NCBI GenBank assembly: GCA_032622095.1
Contig: CP136066.1
Location: 204,870,978-204,934,977, forward strand
Source: Siphonodentalium dalli
Taxonomy: Eukaryota > Mollusca > Scaphopoda > Gadilida > Siphonodentaliidae
Length of the DNA: 64,000 nucleotides
Direction: 5' to 3'
The stretch's first letter is position 1; every line of letters begins with the position of its first letter. The notes under the pieces were generated by a model. The model had not been told where the DNA came from and did not search any database. It saw nothing but the letters and a program-made list of their open reading frames with translations. The position numbers and the translations under genes were made by a program. Positions 34,590 through 47,500 of this stretch are shown piece after piece.

Positions 34590-35490
34590 GCATGCCTGTC
34601 ATTTGCAGAATGAGGTCCCCAGAGTGTGGATTTAGTGATGCTATCCTGCACAGCAGCCTAGCATCACCAAATTCACCCTCTGGAGACCTCATTCTGCTTA
34701 GGCCTCATCTTCTGGGAAGTATCTATAGTATCAAATTAACATTGTTGTTAGTTACATTTCCCTTCTAGGAAGTTTCTATATCCCCTAATTTGCAGAAGAT
34801 AAAATTCATAATTGAGGTGCCCAATGGGTGAACATCACCAACTTCAACTGGGGAACTTCAATCTTATCCTAGTTCTGCCATAGCAGTTGAGGGCCTTAGC
34901 AGAATGAGGTCCCCCAGAGGGTGAATTTAGTGATGCTAGCCCACTGTGCGGAATAGCGTCACTAAATTCACCCTCTGGGGACGTCATTCTGCAAATGACA
35001 GACACACTATCACACTATTTCAAGGCTTGATTGTGTAATACATTGTGTTGCTTGAGGCCAGGCATGCACAATGTAGGAACAGACACGCTTTTAGTGATGC
35101 TATCCCGCACAGCAGGCTAGCATCACCAAATTCACCCTCCGGAGACCTCATTCTGCTTAGGCCTCATCTTCTCGGAAGTATCTATAGTATCAAATAACAT
35201 TGTTGTTAGTTAAATTTCCCTTCTAGGAAGTTTCTATATCCCCTAATTTGCAGAAGATAAAATTCATAATTGAGGTGCCCAATGGGTGAACATCACCAAC
35301 TTCAACTGGGGAACTTCAATCTTATCCTAGGTCTGCCATAGCAGTTGATGGCCTTAGCAGATTGAGGTCCCCAGAGGGTGAATTTAGTGATGCTAGCCCA
35401 CTGCGGGATAGCGTCACTAAATTCACCCTCTGGGGACCTTATTCTGCAAATGACAGACACACTATCACACTATTTCAAGGCTTGATTGTA
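34590..35490. repeat. CAAGCC-family long MITE, two tandem copies
   Basis: A ~430-bp body with CATTTGCAGAATGAGGTCCC, ATCTTCTGGGAAGTATCTAT, CCAATGGGTGAACATCACC and ending CTATTTCAAGGCTTGATTGT occurs twice, with right ends at about 35,031 and 35,486. The second copy starts inside the module (CTTTTAGTGATGCTATCCC), so this looks like a segmental tandem duplication rather than two insertions. Confidence 0.75.
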
Positions 35491-35926
35491 TAATACATTG
35501 TGTTGCTTGAGGCCAGGCACATACAATCTAGGAACAGACACGCTATTTGCAGGCTTACTCCTTTGGTGATAGTGATTCAGATTTGTTCAATCAGGGTCAC
35601 CAGGTCAAGGAGGTGCAAGGCCAGCTACATTACCCTTTCTCTCCATAGTAATTCATGATATGTCTTCTATGCAAGAATCAAATGGCCTATTTTGCTTATA
35701 TTTGGTATGCAATTACCTTGGGTGACAGATTTGTGAAAATGGGATCACAAAGTCAAATAAGGGCAGAGCCAGAGACTTAACTATTTCACTACATAGTGAT
35801 TCTTAAAATATTTTGCAAGAACTAGTTGGCTTATATAGCATGGAATGTTCTTCCTTGACTGCAATTCAGTTTTAAAAAAATGGGGTCACCTGGTCAAATA
35901 GGGGCCAAGCGAAGGACAGTTTCCCT

Positions 35927-36807
35927 CAGGGTTGGCTGATTTAAATCAAGCGATTTAAATCATTGATTTAAATCAAGATTTAAATCAATGATTTTTTTCA
36001 AAAAAATCATTGATTTAAATCAAATTGTTTTAAATGATTGCATAATGTCAAGAACTTGCAATATCTAACAAGGTTTTTTGTTAACTATAACATGATTATG
36101 ATTAAACAATATACAAAATTGGATAATAGATATGAAATTGTGCAGTAATTGTCAACCCTATAGAAACAGGCATACTGCATGGTACCGTGACTACAATCAG
36201 ATTCAGCACTCCTCATTACACTATTAAATTTCCTTTCCTTTTCTGATTGCCATACATGTAAATGCCAACCAAGTAATTCAACCATATACTCTGCCATCTA
36301 AACTACTCTAGTTGTCTAATGTCCATACTTGATACATGTATATGGTGTGATTACATGTACATGTATGTCCTCAAGTCACCAAGGAGGTAAGGTGATTGAA
36401 AATATATTCAGTTCTCAGCTAAAATTGACTAAATTTAGTAGTAATCTTTAAGCACAGGTCTAACTATCCAGATATCACAACATTGCATGGAACTCACATG
36501 GACCTAGTGTATGCACAATTAAAGCACATGGTTGATATATCTGTACTGCCATGATATTTGTGCTTGATACATGTAGTTATACAAAAAATAATAAATAATA
36601 ATAGAATTTTGATTAATCCAGCCTTGGATATAATAAGCAACACCTGTTAGAACCTTTATTTATCAAAGACATTGCACAATTGCATATTTTCATAACAATT
36701 AGAAAAAAAATCAAAAAAATCGATTTAAATCAAATAAATCTGATTTAAATCAAATAAATCGATTTTTTTGATTTATTTAAAAAAAATCAAAAAAATCACC
36801 AACCCTG
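35927..36807. mobile_element. hAT-type element, 881 bp, exact 8-bp TSD
   Basis: Ends CAGGGTTGGCTGATTT and AAATCACCAACCCTG are inverted, of the classic hAT CAGGG type. GTTTCCCT flanks both sides (35,919-35,926 and 36,808-36,815). Subterminal regions are packed with GATTTAAATCAA repeats, possible transposase-binding motifs. The interior has no intact transposase. Confidence 0.88.
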
Positions 36808-36821
36808 GTTTCCCTCTTAAT

Positions 36822-37650
36822 TAGGCCCCTGCAAATTGGATTTTTTCTATCAAATCGAATACCGAATCGAATCGGGTAAATGGTATTTGATTTCGAATCA
36901 AATTTGAATCGAATCAGACATTGTGTTGACATGTGAGGAGTTCATAAACAAAAGTAAATACTAATGAGAGAATTCATCGTACACACCGGCATTAATCACT
37001 TGTGTAGGTTGTGGGATTGTCAACCGGAACTGATTCATTTTATCCACGGAAACAGCCGAATATGGACGATGTAATACGGAAATAAGTTGGGTTTACTCAA
37101 AATCGGGAATGACACATCGGAACGAGTCATTTGCACCGCTGGTGGTGGTTGTTATAGCTATATAATATCTATGTTATAATTGATATCACAACTTTTGTGT
37201 CCGACTAAAAGGTTCAAGGAACAGTCAAGCTGTGAGCATAATATTATAATCAAATGGCGATATCAATTCAAATCTTGATAGTGGGAAGCATATTTAATAG
37301 CTCAGAGACTAGTATGCCGATCTGTGGGGCAGAAAATAAATTGATTCAACAATACCATCGTTATCTAAAGGTGCTCAGACTCATCACCTCTTGTTTTTAG
37401 CATTATAGACCCCATGGGATGGCACAATAGTGTTATTCCGTCAACGGGCGAGCCGACGAATCGTGTGTGTGCGACAGGAAACTGGTAAAAACGCTGACTT
37501 TAAACGACATCATTTGACTCAACCGTCGGCGAGAATGCCACGAGATATTTGATTCGAAAACAACGTCAACAAGAATCGAAATAAAATTGAATCGAATCGC
37601 AGAAACGATTCGAAATTTCTAATCGAATTCGAAATATTCGCAGGGCCCTA
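36822..37650. mobile_element. hAT-type element, 829 bp, exact 8-bp TSD
   Basis: Ends TAGGCCCCTGCAAATT and AATATTCGCAGGGCCCTA are inverted; CTCTTAAT flanks both sides (36,814-36,821 and 37,651-37,658). Subterminal AATCGAATCGAA repeats are shared with the element at 51,362, so they are the same family. The left TSD overlaps the right TSD of the previous element by two bases. Confidence 0.88.
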
Positions 37651-37959
37651 CTCTTAATATGCTTCCTCCACAAGGACCATCAGGTCTATTTTACTGATAT
37701 TTATGATATGTATGAAGGGTTCTTTGGTGTCTGGGATTCAAATTTATTCAGATGGGTTACCAGGTTAAATAGGGTGGGACCAGGGACATAACTATGTGTC
37801 TCTATAGTAATTCTTAAAATGTCTTCTCAAGATAGGTTGGACTATTTAGCTTACATATAGTATGGAGGAATCGGGAGGATCCTTTAGTGACTGAGATTCA
37901 GATTTGTTAAAATGAGGTCAAGAAATGGCGGGCTATGGGGAGTTAACACTTTTGTGTCT

Positions 37960-40900
37960 AATAAAATCATTGAAATACCAAATTCATTAAAACATCTACC
38001 TTGGAACCACCTGACTGATTAATCTGACATACATGTCTTGTGTTTTGGGTCCATGGATAATTGGCTTTAAACATGTCTAAATGGTTTTTAGAAAAAGGCG
38101 CTTGTGAGATTGGGAATTTGTAACAATTGAGAAAGTTTGAGGTGTCGGTTGTGAAATTCCAACCTAAGAGTTGGGAGTCTGGAACCCGGTCGGGAGGGGA
38201 CTTGTTGAGCTGGAGGAGGGTTGTGATCAATAGTGTATAGTTGGTAATTTCAAGGTGGATTTTCACCAATCTACATACTTGAAGTCTCTCTAGCCACATA
38301 TCCTGTTTAAATCTACTTCTTTTAAAGTGATTATGAAAAGTTCTGACTGTTGTGGTCTCCAGAGTCCCAGTCTTATCAGTCTTTGCAGTCTGGTGAGCGA
38401 CCCCACAGTCATTGACTGTCTTGTTTATTTTTGTACTAGTAGCTGCTCAGACGAGTCGTGAAGGATTCATATTATTATTTATTTATTAGTGTGGCGGAAC
38501 GCTCTTTAAGTTCTATCAATGGACGATATTTATGGGAGTCCCTTTTCACATTTATTATTTATTTGTGCTTAAGCGCAAATCATTTGAGAAAAAGAGACAA
38601 AAATCATTTGTTCTTAAGCATGCAGTGGACGGTTTTTCCAATGAGCCAAAGACTGGAACACTTACATTAGGTCTAAAATAGTAAAAAAAAGATAGTGTCA
38701 GATGTTTCTGGTAATATGCCCCCCCCCTAGTCCAGACGAATACAACTTACAAATGAAGGGGGCTGCATGCGATCTCTACCCCATATAAAGTCGGGCCCCT
38801 TTTAACCTCTAGATCATGCCATGAATCTCTACTCTGTCTGACATCTGTAGAGATCATATTCCACCAGTAAAAAACCTGGGAACTTTTTGATTTTTTGACA
38901 GGGAACCTAATAAAGTCGATAAAATTATGCAGGGAATATATTTCTTAGTTATAACTTGTTTCTTGATAATGTATTTCATTGCATGTGAAGGTCCCAACTC
39001 GAAATTGCATGCTTTTTTGAGATTTTTGTGAGCCAATATCGCAGTAAACATCAATTTAATTACCTAGGAGATATTCCATAATTGTGAGCGACACAAAGCA
39101 AAATCGCGCACAAAGTCACTTAAATCGTGAAAGTACATTATTAAGGAACAGGTAATAACTAAGAAATATATTCCCTGTGTTATTCTTTCGACTTCAAAAA
39201 GTTCCCAGGTTTTGTACCGGTCAAATATGATCTCTACGGGCGTTAGACAGAGTAGAGATTCAAGGCATGATCTACCTCGACTCCAGTGAAGTCGACCCCA
39301 AGAATGACAGAAACATTGTTTAAAATCATTCTTTAATTTTTTATGAAGATCAATACGATAAAAATATGACAAAAGACAAAAATAACATAATATTAATAAT
39401 CCTTTAACAATTAATTTATAACTTAACGGCATCGTCGCTGTCACTTTCACTGTCGGCTATTTCTAATAAACTTACTTGAGAAAAGCAAATATATACAGAA
39501 AGTTCAGGGCAGCTACACCAAACTTAAAATGAAATTTGAGGGCAGAATCATCAAAATTTAATTTAAAATGACTTTGGGCCTACCTGTGTTGTATACCTGT
39601 TTTTGATGTGTCCGGCGACTTCATTTGTCACATTTCACATGTATGGAGGATTTGACTCCTGTCTTTCTTGAAACAAGAGTTTTTCAGTACATGCAGTTAT
39701 AAAGGGCATTTCTAAAGCCGAATTGAGGAATATATGAAATCAGATAGCTGGGCTAAGCTTATATAGTTCTATTAATCCAAAGTGAGAATATTGAGTTTGC
39801 TTCATTTGCTAAGCAGCAATCAACAGTACTTAGGTGATTCTCCCTTAAACGAACAAATTAATTGTTCAAAATCTGGAAAAATTAAATTGCTCATGTGCAA
39901 TGACAATATTTGTACGAAAAAATTATTTCTTGGAATGGCCGCACCCGAAAATGAAATTTGAAAAACAACAGAAAATTTGCATTGAGTTTGGGGCAAATGT
40001 TGTGGTGCGGAGATTGTTGCAGTGTGGACAAATTAACGTTTCGGAGATAAAAAAATTCACTCAATATTTATACAAAGTGTTTATTACAATATATAAAATG
40101 ATCTTTGTGTCTTGTCTTCTATATATTTTGGACCTTCTGTATGTCTGTCTGTGTGTATGTGTCTTATAGACTCGAAAACTGCTCGACCGATTTGACTCAA
40201 ATTCGGTATGTAGGCATACTTTGATCCCGGGAACAATATGGGCAGGTCCAATTTCACGTGCTACCATGTCACTGACCTTGACCATATACGCTCATATAGG
40301 CATGCTTATCTGCCCAGACGGAGGCAATCACAAAGAAATCCATAAATAGCCCAGACAATGTTGGGCACATCAGCTAGTTTTTAATATTTATGTAATATAA
40401 TAAAACACAAAACATATTATTTTCATTAAATAAAATAATACACATCATGATTTATATAAAACACAACATTAGATTACTATGAACAAACTGAGATTTTGCA
40501 TGTGGGAGTCCTCGGAAGGAAAGCCTAGTCCCAAGTTTTAATCGCAGATAATAAGTCCAACATACAACCTTTTGTTGATCTTATTATTTGAACATTTCCC
40601 ATCAATGAATATGAATCCTTCTGCAACGTCAACAAGAGCATGGAGAAATTTTTGTTTAGTAGCTGCACATGGGTCGTATCAGATTGATTTATAAATTCAC
40701 AAGGTGTCTCAAATAATTATTTTTTCAGGTAAGAGCTTGTAACATGGACACTCAGCATCACACTTATTAAGATTTATGTCTTGGACTTCAAATTGCAACA
40801 ACCAATGAACCTCTACCATGGAATATCTGAAAAACAGATCATCATACCTTCCCTTTGTAAGTTTTTACTGTATTTCTTTCTTATTTCCATCGATATAACA

Positions 40901-41130
40901 TGGAAAAAGTTACAAGTTGGCAGTTTATGTATTTCTCTGATGCCCTTAATAATTATTTGATATCAATAATCTCCTTCTTTAAAAACACGGGGGGAGTGGG
41001 GTATCCTTAGTCCCATTGGGACAGTCACACCTCTAGTTTGGATTAACTATCAGATATTCGCACCCAATTAAAATACTATTTTGATGAGAACATTTTATCG
41101 TATGAATAGGAGATCAATTCCAAAAGATAC
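37960..41130. other. No supported gene
   Basis: Contains a reverse copy of the AATTGAGAAAGTTTGAGGT repeat (about 38,100), two inverted related stretches around 38,850 and 39,200 (TCCCAGGTTTT... and AACCTGGGAAC... with TAGAGATCATATT), and short open frames. Minus-strand exon-like pieces at 39,418-39,475 and 40,709-40,826 are discussed as rejected candidates. Confidence 0.4.
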
Positions 41131-43640
41131 TGAATGTACTGAATTAATTCCCACGACCTATTGATCTTTGTTCAATAATTATAAGAAATTCAAGTCAAAG
41201 ATAAATGCACATGAGAAGCTCTTTGGCTCTTAAATGTCACCTCTATGTTACTAGTAATGCAAAAAATAATAGTACATATGTGAATGTACTGAATTAATTC
41301 CCACGACCTATTGCTCTTTGTTCAATAATTATAAGAAATTCAAGTCAAAGATAAATGCACATGAGAAGCTCTTTGGCTCTTAAATGTCACCTCTATGTTA
41401 CTAGTAATGCAAAAGATAATAGTACATATGTGAATGTACTGAATTAATTCCCACGACCTATTGCTCTTTGTTCAATAATTATAAGAAATTCAAGTCAAAG
41501 ATAAATGCACATGAGAAGCTCTTTGGCTCTTAAATGTCACCTCTATGTTACTAGTAATGCAAAAGATAATAGTACATATGTGAATGTACTGAATTAATTC
41601 TCACGACCTATTGATCTTTGTTCAATAATTATAAGAAATTCAGGTCAAAGATAAATGTAGTGTTGAAACGATTAATCGACTAATCGAAATCGACGCGATT
41701 AATAAATTAGTCGATTCCGAAATCGGCTAGTCGACTAGTCGGAACACACCCACCACCATTATGCCATCGAGAAAGCAGTGCCGTTGCTGCCGTTACCGAA
41801 TTACTGGACAATTTAAACAATCAGGCTATCGATATACACAATCACAATTAGCTTGTTAAAGCCTTCTTTGTTGTCCCTTTGATGCGATAACTGCTTTCAG
41901 TACTTGGTGGTCATGCACGAGCGCGAAACCCAATGACCTCAACTCAATGTATTTGTCGGCGCCGCGGCGACTTATTCTTTGAAGTTGAGACGGCCGGCTT
42001 TGATAATCAACTTCAAAGAATCAGCGCCTATCGCAACCGTGTCTATTTCGGCGTGACGGAATTGATCTGAGTGATAACTGGTCAACGTGTTTGCAGGTGT
42101 GCAGGACTCAACTTCAATCAAGTTAGTTGCGATGTGACATTATTAAGTTTTAAGTTTAATAACAAGTCCAATATATTATAGTTTATTGAAGCACTATGTC
42201 AGTATACCTTTAAAGTTTATTTGTAAAAGTGTGTGATATTTTTTACAACCACCACATTCATCAACTGACGCATGGGTGAGCGTATACGATCGCACGTTCT
42301 AGATATATTGTTATATAGATATAAATATAAAGCCAACCCGCGGTCGGCCATGCTATGCATCGAATAGCATCGCGTATTTCGAACTAAACTGACGAGTCAC
42401 TTCGGAAATCCCACGTCGTTTATGGGCTGTGTTTGTGAACAATTACAATATATTTTAGCACCTCAAACTTAAATCCTTCGCGGAATTGGGCGGTGACAAA
42501 GCTGTTCCCAGAAACGTAATCTGGATGACGCAAATTCCTGGAATCGGGCTAAATATAGAACTTACGACATCGCATTGAAATGTACTATTAACATCGCCGG
42601 TCTGCGCAGTTTATTTCTGAAACTGACACGATCGATTGTGTATTCGGGGACTCGCGAGTAAAATTGTATATATTGTATATATATTTGCAATGTACCATGC
42701 ATGCACGAGAGACAATTATGTACGCGATCAAATCAAACAGTGAAAACACGTGCATTTTGGCGGGAAAATAACTGTCCGTGATTAAGCTATGTCATATCGT
42801 GACCTTGCAATGAATACAAGGAACAACATTATGTACGCAATGCATGGCCCATTTTTAATATATATATATTTTTTTAATATATGCGGACTCTATATATAAA
42901 GGGAACTTTAACACATTCCGTGTCCGATATATGTACATGACATCTGCGAGCATAAAGGGCTTGTACGCACTATACAGCTGTTATAACATTTATTTTGTAA
43001 CTTTTGTTTGATTCTGTCGGAGATGAAGTTCGTTTCTCAAAATATCTTGCATTTCTTCATGTACACCCGTTTGTGAAGTCAATCGGTGACAAGCACACTG
43101 GGCAAGTTTGAAAACAACGAATCAACGATGTTCGAGTGTATGTAAGAACCGGTACGGCCCGGTAGACCATACCGTATCAATTTTAAAGGAACATTTTTAC
43201 ACAAAACATATAGAATAATGCACTGGTTTCTGATTGTTGCACGCGCTTCCACTCCGTAATCCGTAGCATTTCCGCGATCGATCAGGTGTTTGTCACCACC
43301 GTTTAGATACATACCGGTACATCAACTGGATGGTAATTTGATTGTCATAAAACATCATATACCTGGGACAAATTAATAACCTATTAACCTTCAGTGATAT
43401 TAAGCCAAATAATCACGGCAAATAGTGTTAAATCACGTCTTGCTTTGCGTTCGAAAATGCAAAGTTGGTTACGGGTACTCAAAACAAATTATATACGTAT
43501 ATGAGCACAAAACGGTAAGTTTCGGAAGGGGTCCGACTATAGTCGACTAGTAGTCGATTCCCTCTGGCGACTAGTCGATTCCTCAAAACCACTAATCGTT
43601 TCAACACTAGATAAATGCACATGAGAAGCTCTTTGGCTCT
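41131..43640. repeat. 150-bp tandem repeat, 4 units, last one split
   Basis: Units starting TGAATGTACTGAATTAATTC begin at 41,131, 41,281, 41,431 and 41,581, exactly 150 bases apart and almost identical. The fourth is interrupted at 41,658 by a hAT element and resumes at 43,610 with GATAAATGCACATGAGAAGC. Confidence 0.92.
41658..43609. mobile_element. hAT-type element, 1,952 bp, exact 8-bp TSD
   Basis: Ends TAGTGTTGAAACGATTAATC and its inverse (AATCGTTTCAACACTA) are flanked by GATAAATG on both sides (41,650-41,657 and 43,610-43,617). Subterminal CGACTAGTCG and TCGATT motifs are dense at both ends. Base composition is more GC- and CpG-rich than the surroundings. No transposase frame is intact, so it is a non-autonomous derivative of an element whose ends are also seen at 57,277. 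Confidence 0.9.
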
Positions 43641-44331
43641 TACGTCACCTCTACGTTAATGAAAAAACAGACTACTGATGCAAAATCGCTGACGAGAATA
43701 GAGTTAAGTTGGTATACTTTGAATCAAATCCAAACTGTGATGAAAATGATTTGATTTGGAAGACTGAATCTTTCAATCGTTAATTAAAATTTAATTCGAT
43801 GAATCACAGGCTCTAGTTTCAACTCCTCAATGCTTTGGAATGTCCATTGTCGCATGTTATTAATACAAACATTATTACCACTTTAAAAACAAAAAGACTT
43901 TTTAAAAAAGGACACTAATTTTAACAATATCTGTGTATATTTATAGTTTAATTTCATAGGAGGTTAAATGCATCAAACATTTTGTTTTTGTCTCCACCTT
44001 TTAGATACATTGATTTCGATTAATGCTGGCTTAGAAGAAGTGCAGACCATGCTTGTACCAGCATGCACATAAAAAATAATACCTGTTTGGAGGGAGTTGA
44101 TCACTCACATATTCTCAAAAACACTCAAAGCTTCATATTAATGTAGAATTTGAAGTTTAGAGACATATTATAACATGCTCCGCATAGCGATGTGACACTG
44201 AGTTATAAATGTTAGAACTTTCTTCAAATTGCCGCTGGTTGAGCCTAACATTTGATTAACAGTAATTAGAATTCAAGAGCTAGAGTGCATATAATTGTTT
44301 CCAAAGTTGTTAGTCATGATTTTTCTTTCAG

Positions 44332-44583
44332 ACTAATAACAACTCACACCAAAATGCTGACATATCAGACAAAAGTCGCCGACGGAAATCTCCATCGAAC
44401 CTCATCTATGTTGTTGTTGTCATACTCTGCTTGGGGGTGGTTCTCACAACTCTCAATATTTATCAAATGCATCAACTCAAAGAAGAACACCAGTACCACA
44501 GAGAGGGTCCACCATCTGTTATCGAGGGGCATGTTGGTAGATATGTTGCCAAGCAACCTATACTTTGGATGTCGGCTAAACAT
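44332..44583 (+). CDS. TTLL: TTLL exon with transmembrane segment
   Basis: Acceptor TTTTTCTTTCAG precedes ACTAATAAC; donor GTGAGT follows CAT at 44,584. It encodes 84 residues in phase 0: a hydrophilic start, KSRRRKSPSN, then LIYVVVVILCLGVVLTTL (a clear membrane span), then QMHQLKEEHQYHREG and the end AKQPILWMSAKH. No in-frame ATG precedes the membrane span and the upstream frame is closed, so an earlier exon must supply the start. By the positive-inside rule the basic flank would be cytosolic and the rest luminal or extracellular. Confidence 0.85.
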
Positions 44584-47500
44584 GTGAGTGTTTGTTTACA
44601 TAAAATTGTTCAATGATATCTGATGCCTGTTAGGTAATTGTATTTTAACCCTTTTTATACTAAATGGATTCTTCCAACCAGTTATAATAGTGTAAATTGG
44701 AATGGTCTATTATTAATTTGGAGGGGTGTCCACAGACGACAGACAGAAAAACAAATAATACAAGAGCAGAAGGATCACAGTCGTTTATTTTCTGAACATT
44801 ACCAGCGGGATAACTACTCATCAATGAGTGTTTAGTATAGAAAGGGTTAAATTAAAAAATATAAAACAAAGACATTTTCAGCATCAACATGTCATTCCAA
44901 ACACTATGTACTTTAGGCCAAACAAAATGGTTTTGGTTCTCATGCCCCACTGCATTGAATAAAAAGGGCCGCATTAGGCTTTTTCAATGCAATGCCTGAT
45001 GTTATGACAAAAAAACTTACAAAAAAATAAATTTGAAAAATAAATAAAAAAATTGGGTTTTGTTTTTGATTTTTATAAACATGTCCATAGTAGATATGTG
45101 TTGAATATTAGTGTGCATTGAGCTCTAACATGTAATATGTTAAAAGTGACTTGCAGGCTTGCAACATGAAGTAGATGACTACAGTTAAGAAAATGATTAG
45201 CTGATCCTCATGCTCTTCTTACAATTATCTGTTTTTAGACAACAATAACAATAGTGAATGTCAGGGGCATTATATAATGTTAGGTAATCCCAGTCATAGA
45301 CTGGTAATACAATGTCATTTTTATAGAAAGATTAAATGAGTTTATAAGTAATGTTTAGAGCACAAGAATAGTTCTTTACCAGAATAAATCGAGTCGGAGA
45401 CAAGATTTATTCTGGTAAAGAACTATGTGCACAATTGACCGCACATAATGCGATTATCTCGAAATATGCAATTGATCGTGCATTGAACACGACGTACAAT
45501 CCGTGATCGTCGTTGAATGTGAATAAATATGTCCGAAACGACACAGATTAACAGGTGACCCGTTTTCACAAACCAAGTCACTCGCAGATGTGTTTGGAAA
45601 TTCAAATGTGGAAGTCGCATGAATGTGTCTTACTATTATTATATACATTGTATAAGTGGATCATGAATTCTGAAGAAGTCTGTCTGCCAGAATGGTGACA
45701 TGGAATTTGGACCTGTAACCAACAACCAACTACTTTTTGCCAAAGGTAATGCTGCACATCATTATTATGTGACAAACGTGTCGCCTTTTCAAGAAACTGT
45801 TTCGAAATTACTACCATAATAGTCCATTGGTTCCTCCAGATTCTCCAGATACAAGTTCTGTTGTTAGTTATATCGGATATGTGGAGCGCTATATAGTGAA
45901 GTGGTGATTCTGTTGGATTATTGGATATATCACTATTTAGTGGTTCTAAATATAAATGTTAATTCGTTTAGTTTCATCGTTGGATTAGTGGTCCTGAGAA
46001 TATTTTCGGAACTGGATTTTTGTGGAATAATTATAATAAATGTAATTATTCTACTAGTTAATAAATAATTCAACCAATGCATGTGTTACTATTGCCACCC
46101 CCTCCGTTCGTCCTGTTGATGTATATATATATATATTGTATTTTTGGTAAATCACACCCAATTCCCAAGGCTGGCAAACTAATATTTCAGTGATATCCCA
46201 TTGTTCGACACGCGCCACTCTTAACAAACAAATCGCGCGGTCGTTTCAATGTAACTTCAGTTATTATACAAGAGGACATGCACACCCACCCGCACTCCCC
46301 TTATACACCGTCCCTATATATGTGCCTGCTTAGTATATTAGAGGTGCATGACTAGTAACGGCGTATAATGGCAGTGTGTTTGGGGGAAGCAGAGCGCTGT
46401 TCGTGCCCATGTGGCCTCTGGTAATTGAAGCTACTTCGAAGCGCCCGTGCAATTTGTCTTCTCTGAGTTGCGTGTGCCTAACAATGGGGTAATCATTGAA
46501 CTATTCCTTCGCCAGCCTTGGGAATCGGTGTGCTTTACCAAAAATCAGGGAATGCTTGCAACAATGGGATTGTGCTCTAAATATGCATAACAGTTCCCTC
46601 TACATTTCTGGTTATTACTACACAAAGGACGGTATCATTGTCCATGCTTACTATGTGCAGAAAAAAATAAAAATAAAACCCTCCCTCCCTCATTGATTTG
46701 AAGAAAAAAAAAAAATTGCCCGAGAACCAAACATCAAGATTTCTTTATACATATCATAGACATCTTATCTTACATAGAAGCTGTGTTATCTGTTAACGTT
46801 TCACTACTCCATCAAAATGTACAACTTTAACCCTTTCATGACGGAAGCTGCGCTGGTGCAGCATTAAAGATCCTGTGTAAGTGCATTATATTATATATGC
46901 GAGTCTCCCATAGGGAGCCTCCCATATATAAGAGAATGCACTGACTTAGAGGTTAAGGTAAATAGTGTTTGGGCAACGTATTCTCTTATATATGTGAGGC
47001 TCCCTATGGGAGACTCGCATATATAATATAATGCACTGGCACAGGATCTTTAATGCTGCACCAATGTCATGAAAGGGTTAAAGTTGTAAGCCTCGCATAT
47101 ATAAGAGAATGATGCACTGACTTAGAGGTTAAGGTAAATATTGTTTGGGCAACGTATTCTCTTATATATGTGAGGCTCTCAATGAGAGACTCGCATATAT
47201 AAGAGAATGCATTGGCACATGGTTTTCGTAAAATTTCAGGAAGCTCCAGTAATGGATGGGTTAAATACATATGGTCCTCAAATTATGTCTCATAATTTTG
47301 TTGAAGGGATATAAAAACACAACTGTGTGGAATATTTCAGACTAAAGTCGTTAATATAGCGCTGAAAAATGTGCTTTCTTCCTTACAATTATACCCCCAT
47401 GACCAAAGGAAATGGTCGGTATACTGGATTGCATGGGTATATATCGGAGGGCAAGCCTGGAAATTGGGTGCCTGTCATTTGCAGAATGAGGTTCCTAGAG

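Larger units (their letters stand above)
35550..37940. repeat. Dispersed repeat interrupted by two hAT elements
   Basis: GATTCAGATTTGTTCAATCAGG with GGGTCACCTGGTCAAATAGG before the hAT elements, and CATCAGGTCTATTTTACTG, then GGGTTACCAGGTTAAATAGG after them, are parts of one older multi-unit dispersed repeat. Removing both insertions rejoins AAGGACAGTTTCCCTCTTAA. Confidence 0.6.

Noticed and set aside
39418-39475. Minus-strand exon-like end with an acidic tail (ADSESDSDDAVKL and stop)
   Set aside because: Composition looks protein-like and an AG precedes it, but no upstream exon in a matching phase is visible and the stretch is too short to support a gene.
40709-40826. Minus-strand stretch after a TTTTTCAG encoding about 38 residues with two cysteine pairs
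   Set aside because: No donor partner or recognisable domain, and flanking sequence resembles repeat family C; left unannotated.
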